From Candidatus Accumulibacter propinquus (GTDB lineage: Bacteria; Pseudomonadota; Gammaproteobacteria; Burkholderiales; Rhodocyclaceae), in NCBI GenBank assembly GCA_016714935.1, contig JADKBU010000016.1:1-26076 (forward strand): a DNA stretch of 26,076 bases, in the 5' to 3' direction. The notes under the pieces were generated by a model. That model was not told the origin of the DNA, searched no databases, and saw only the letters and a program-made list of their open reading frames with translations. The position numbers were made by a program, and so were the translations under genes. Shown here piece after piece: positions 22,145-26,076 of the stretch; position 1 is the stretch's first letter; every line of letters starts with the position of its first letter.

Positions 22145-23368
22145 TTGAAGCGTTCTTTTCTGTTCCTGCAAGGAGTTTGCTCGCCGTTCTTTGCCAGCCT
22201 GGCCGATCGATTGGTGGCGGACGGTTACCGTGTTCATAAGATCAACTTCAATGCCGGTGATCTGCTTTACTGGGGCGCGCGGCCGGCGTGGAACTACCGC
22301 GGCGACCTGTCGGGCCTGCGCGATTCCTGGACGAGAAGTGGCATCGGCATGGCGTCACCGATCAGATATTGTTTGGCGACCGGCGACGATCCATCGACCG
22401 GCCATCGACCACGCCTCGTCCGTCGGCATTCCGCCACGTCTTTGAAGAAGGCTACCTGCGCCCTTGCTGGGTAACGCTGGAGCGCGAAGAGGTGAATGGT
22501 CATTCACTTGCTTGCCACGCGACCGGACTGGTTTCAAAGCGTTGGCGAACGCCTGCCGGACTATGGAAACGGTGAACCATTTGCTTCGCCGTTCCGGATT
22601 CGCGCCGCCCATGATGCGGCCTACCACGTGGCCGGCATCGCCAATCCGATCCTGTTCAACCGCTACCGGACGCACGCGCCAGTCAATGCGGCAGTCGAAT
22701 ACGCCGGGTATATCCGCCGCTTCACGATGCTGCGCTGGCGCAAGCCGCAGGACGCTGAGCTGATCGATGCCCTGGTCGAACGGCGTGCGCCTTTCTACCT
22801 GCTGCCGCTGCAATTGAACAGCGATGCCCAGATTCGCGACCATTGCCGATTCGAGGACATGAACGGCGTCATGGAGTTCGTGATGGCGTCATTTGCGCTG
22901 CATGCGCCGGCGGCAGCGCGTCTGGTGATCAAGAACCATCCCTTGGACGCGGGTCTGATCGACTATCGCCGGGTCATCACCGGGCTGGAGAAAAAATTCG
23001 CTCTGTCGGGCCGCATCGACTATCTGGAAAGCGGCGATCTGGACAAGCTGCTGTCGTTCGCGCGCGGGGTGGTGACAGCTCAACAGCACGCTCGGTTTTC
23101 TGTCTGTCGGCATGGGGTGTCCGGACGGTAACCTTTGAGCGATCCGATCCGCCAACCTGCCCGGCCTCACCTTTCAGGGTCCCCTCGATGACTTCTGGCA
23201 GGACGATGGCAAGCCGGAGGCTGAACTGTTCCGTTGCTTTCGAAATACGGTGATCCATACCACGCAGGTCAATGGTGGCTTCTATAGCCGAGCCGGCATC
23301 CGCATGGCGGTCAACAATTGCCGACGGCTGCTGGAGCCCGAGCGCTCGCCTCTGGATGAACCCTGTGA
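22145..23368 (+). CDS. kpsS: KpsS-like capsule polysaccharide biosynthesis protein (frameshifted)
   Basis: KpsS/LipB/WcbO proteins act at the cytoplasmic face and build the Kdo linker joining capsule chains to a lipid. Family blocks occur in order: KRSFLFLQGVCSPFF, INFNAGDLLYW, TDQILFGDRR, VFEEGYLRPCWVTLE, VNGHSL, DPIWILFN-unrelated spacer absent, VIKNHPLD, then VVTVNSTLGFLSVGMGCP recovered after removing extra bases near 23,080-23,145. Breaks near 22,332, 22,395, 22,500 and four within 23,080-23,150 split the gene. The TTG at 22145 (GGGG just upstream) gives a normal N-terminus, but the frame is open from 22055. The stop is uncertain: one missing C near 23363 would give TGA 23366-23368, overlapping the GTG of the next gene. 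The symbol reflects family only. Confidence 0.85.
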
Positions 23369-24132
23369 GGCCCGCCGGCGTTCCCCCGCGAGCGTGCTGA
23401 TTACCGGCGCCAGCGGCGTGTTGGCGGTGCCCTGGCGCCGTCTATGCCGAAGCGGGCAGGACCCTCGTCCTGCAGGACGCAATGCGCTTCGCCTGGCGGA
23501 GTGGCGGCGTTCTGCGAGCGCGCGGCGCTCGCGTATTGACGCAGGTGCTCGACCTGCGCGACCGCGTGGCGCTGGCGGACTGGCTGCGGACGCTCTGCGC
23601 GCAGGAACAACTGGATCTGGTGATCGTCAATGCCGGCCTGAACACGCATGTGGGTCCAACTGGCGCCGCCGAGGGCTGGCCGGAGGTGCAGGACCTGCTG
23701 GAGGTGAACGTCGTGGCGGCGTGGGCGACGGTCAATGCGGTGCTGCCGGCGATGCGCCTGCGCGGGCAGGGACAGATCGCTCTGATCAGTTCCCTGGCCG
23801 CGTTTTACGGGTGCCGGTGGCGCCGAGCTACTGCGCCAGCAGGCCGCGATCGGGTCATGGCGGTGATGCGCGGCTGGTTGGCCGCCGAGGGCATCCGCAT
23901 CAATGTCGTCATGCCGGGTTACGTGGAATCATCGATGTGCCGCGCGATGCCCGGTCCGAAGCCATTTCTGTGGTCCGCCGAGCGGGCCGCCCGCTACATC
24001 CGGCGCGGTCTGGAACGTAACCGGGCACGCATCAGCTTTCCTTTTCCGCTCAATCTGGGAACCTGGTTCCTGTCGGTCCTGCCTCCGACGGTTTCCGAGC
24101 GTATCCTGCGCCTGCTCAATTACGGTGGCTGA
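23365..24132 (+). CDS. Short-chain dehydrogenase/reductase in capsule operon (frameshifted)
   Basis: An NAD(P)-dependent oxidoreductase with Rossmann motif VLITGASGVLGGAL (after one base is restored near 23,425), NAGLNTHVG, catalytic Ser in ALISSLAAFYG and a Tyr-x-x-x-Lys site: the text reads TACTGCGCCAGCAGG, and one A lost from AGCAAGG restores YCASKAA. The C-terminus PFPLNLGTWFLSVLPPTVSERILRLLNYGG ends at TGA 24130-24132. Start uncertain; the GTG at 23365 would overlap the upstream stop. It overlaps the LtaS-like gene by 8 bases, so the three are one operon. SDRs in such loci reduce a sugar or a long-chain ketone; with the neighbouring alpha-oxoamine synthase a 3-keto-lipid reductase is possible but unproven. 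Confidence 0.86.
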
Positions 24133-25728
24133 TTCGTTCTGGTCGGCGGCGGCACCGGCGGCCGTGGCCGGCGCGGGGCTTTCACTATTGGTCGAGCGCC
24201 TTCTGCAGCCGCCGACGCGGCCTTTGTGGCGGCGACCGGTTGCGGCCCTGGCCATCCACCTCGGACTCTGGCTGCTGCTGTTTTCCTGTCTGCTGCTGGT
24301 CCCAGCGCCCTTTCTTTACCCGCTGCGCTGTTGGCGGGGATGCTGTTCCTGGTTCTGGTGAGCAACGCCAAGTTCCATGCCCTTCGCGAACCGTTCGTGT
24401 TCCAGGATTTCGAGTATTTCAGCGACGCCTTGCGGCATCCCCGCCTGTATCTGCCTTTCCTGGGCGCCGGCAGGGCGCTGCTGGCGCTGCTGGCCTTCGC
24501 TGCCGCGGTCACCGGCGGTATGGCGGTCGAGCGATCGCTGCTGTCCCGGCTGCCGGTCACCGAATTCCTGGCCGGCGCGGGCGGGTTGGCGCTGGCCGGA
24601 CTGCTGCTGCTGTGGCTGGGCCTCGCAAAGAAACTGTCCGTCAGCTTCGACGCCGCGGCTGACCTCCGGCGATTGGGCTTGCTGGCTGCCCTGTGGCGTT
24701 ATGGCGAGGAAGAACTGCTGCCCTTCAAGGTTTCCTGGCCCTATGAGCACTTTGGCGCGGGGCCACCGGTTCGCGCGCATCCGGCGCATCTGGTGGTGGT
24801 GCAGAGCGAGTCCTTCTTCGATGTGCGGCGTCTGTTTTCCGGAATCCGCACGGATGTCCTGCGCGAGTTCGACGCCTTGCAGGCGAGTGCGCTGTGGCAG
24901 GGACGGTTGCAGGTGTCGGCCTGGGGGGCCAATACGGTGCGCACCGAGTTTGCGTTTCTGTCCGGACTCGCGATCGACGCGCTGGCCGTGCATCGTTTCA
25001 ATCCCTATCGCCGATTGGCGCGACAGGATCTGGCCACGCTCGCCAGTTACCTGCGGCGATGCGGCTACCGCACCGTCTGCGTGCATCCCTACGCCGCCAG
25101 TTTTTATGCGCGCGACAAGGTGTACCCGCGACTCGGTTTCGACGAATTCATCGACATTCGCAGCTTTTCCGGCGCGCCCAAGAGCGGGCCTTATGTCAGC
25201 GACCTGACGGTTGCCGAGAAAGTCTGTTCCTTGCTGGCAAGTTCCTCGGAGCAGCCGCTTTTTGTTTTTGTGATCACCATGGAGAACCACGGGCCCTTGC
25301 ATCTGGAGGATCCGCTGCCTGGCGACAGCGAACGCTGCTATACGGTGGCTCCGGCCGGCTGTGATGACCTGACGATCTATCTCCGCCATCTGCGCAACGC
25401 CGACAGTATGGCCGGCAGGCTGCGGCAGCAACTGGCGGCCCTGCCGGGGAACGGGTGCTTGTGCTGGTTCGGGGATCATGTGCCGATCCTGCCGGAGGTG
25501 TATCGGGCAATCGGCACGCCGGACGGGCAGACGGACTACTTCATCTGGCGCAAGGATGGCCAATTGCCGGTGGGAACACGCCGTGACCTCAAGGTCGAGC
25601 AACTCGGCGGCTTCGTTCTGCAGGCGGTGGGCGTGCTCAGTGCAAGCGCAACCGAGGTGTCCGATCAGGCTCCCGGACTCTTCCGAGCCACGGCGGCGAA
25701 AGCCGAAGTACAGTCAGCCTATAGCTGA
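24125..25728 (+). CDS. LtaS-like membrane sulfatase-fold protein (alkaline phosphatase superfamily)
   Basis: The start GTG 24125 overlaps the SDR stop. Four hydrophobic helices (about 24,235-24,300; 24,325-24,365; 24,455-24,525; 24,570-24,625) precede a large extracytoplasmic domain. Metal/catalytic elements of lipoteichoic acid synthase-type phosphoglycerol transferases are present: QSESFFD (Glu 24808), NTVRTEF with the likely nucleophile Thr at 24934, HPYAASFYARDKVYPRLGFDEF, and FGDHVP (Asp 25474, His 25477). A frame change near 24,300 joins the first helix to the rest; the remaining 470 codons are clean. Members transfer phosphoglycerol or phosphoethanolamine to glycans, or hydrolyse such groups. 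Beside kpsS it may modify or help export the capsule. Stop TGA 25726-25728. Confidence 0.88.
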
Positions 25729-26076
25729 CCCAGTTCCTCGGCCAGTGCGGCGACCGTTTGCCGTATCTGGATCTCGCTGTGCTCGCAGGAGACAAAGAAG
25801 CGCAGACGGGCGGATTTCTCGGGCACGGCCGGATAGAGGATCGGCTGCACGTTGATGCCACGCTCGAAAAGTGCCGACGCCACGCAGCGCCGCCTTGATC
25901 GAACTGCCGGTAATTGCCGGGATCATGGCGAATCCGGCACTGGTGCCGGTGTCGACGTCAGCCGCCTGTGCTTGCGCGAGGTGAAAGACGCCCGCGCTCC
26001 TGCAGCGTGGCACCCGCTGGGGCCCCTGTGCAGGCATCTCGCAGGGCTGCCAGCGAGGCGGCGGCAATCGCCGGCG
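25719..26076 (-). CDS. Alpha-oxoamine synthase (BioF/KBL/SPT family), C-terminal part, frameshifted
   Basis: These PLP enzymes condense an amino acid with an acyl-CoA or acyl-ACP to an aminoketone. Only the last part is inside the window: AIAAASLAAL, ATLQERAG, TGTSAGFAMIPAITGSS, then LFERGINVQPILYPAVPEKSARLRFFVSCEHSEIQI and a terminal helix to TAG 25719-25721. The PLP lysine lies beyond the edge. Several frame changes occur (near 25,880 and two or more in 25,960-26,040). Its 3' end overlaps that of the LtaS-like gene by 10 bases, convergently. Similar synthases occur in capsule loci and in sphingolipid pathways; which applies cannot be decided here. Confidence 0.8.

Noticed and set aside
24316..25602. 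428-codon open frame on the minus strand
   Set aside because: It is opposite the LtaS-like gene, whose plus-strand frame holds the conserved catalytic motifs; the minus frame has no recognisable domain.

Overview
The window is GC-rich betaproteobacterial chromosome. The 16S, the 16S-23S spacer and the 23S are of Rhodocyclales type, and from memory they look closest to Candidatus Accumulibacter; I could not align them, so the genus is an inference. Protein-coding genes flank one ribosomal RNA operon.

Layout: (1) 3-1883, the 3' part of an M13 (neprilysin/PepO-type) zinc peptidase. (2) 2201-3435, a decayed fragment of a type I restriction subunit (hsdR) with no N- or C-terminal part. (3) 3424-8814, an rrn operon: a strong sigma70-type promoter inside the last codons of the hsdR scar, initiator tRNA-fMet, boxA, 16S, tRNA-Ile(GAU), tRNA-Ala(UGC), a spacer with a terminator-like hairpin and a second boxA, 23S, 5S and a terminator. 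The 16S as given is about 1.4 kb because about 140 nt are missing near its 5' end. (4) 8879-11322, msrA, an alpha/beta hydrolase and rlmA; the rlmA product modifies the 23S rRNA encoded 4 kb upstream. (5) 11585-14107, a membrane PAS-GGDEF-EAL cyclic-di-GMP protein with altered signature residues. (6) 14283-21864, a metallophosphoesterase and a tripartite RND efflux operon (adaptor, inner-membrane pump, outer-membrane channel) read leftward, with a divergent TetR/AcrR-type repressor and a clear palindromic operator over the adaptor promoter. (7) 22145-25728, a capsule-type operon with a KpsS-like protein, a short-chain dehydrogenase and an LtaS/sulfatase-fold membrane enzyme, facing the 3' end of an alpha-oxoamine synthase (BioF/KBL/SPT family) at the right edge.

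Reading quality varies. M13, msrA, the hydrolase and rlmA read through cleanly. From about 13.1 kb onward almost every gene is split by single-base insertions or deletions, yet conserved protein sequence returns at once in another frame. The 16S also lacks bases at near-universal positions. Most of these breaks are therefore probably consensus errors, not real pseudogenes. The hsdR fragment is the exception, because it also lacks both ends.

Functionally, the efflux region is a self-contained regulated export module. The right-hand genes look like one end of a group 2/3-type capsule locus with unusual lipid or phosphoglycerol-type chemistry. I saw no CRISPR array, prophage or intact insertion sequence.
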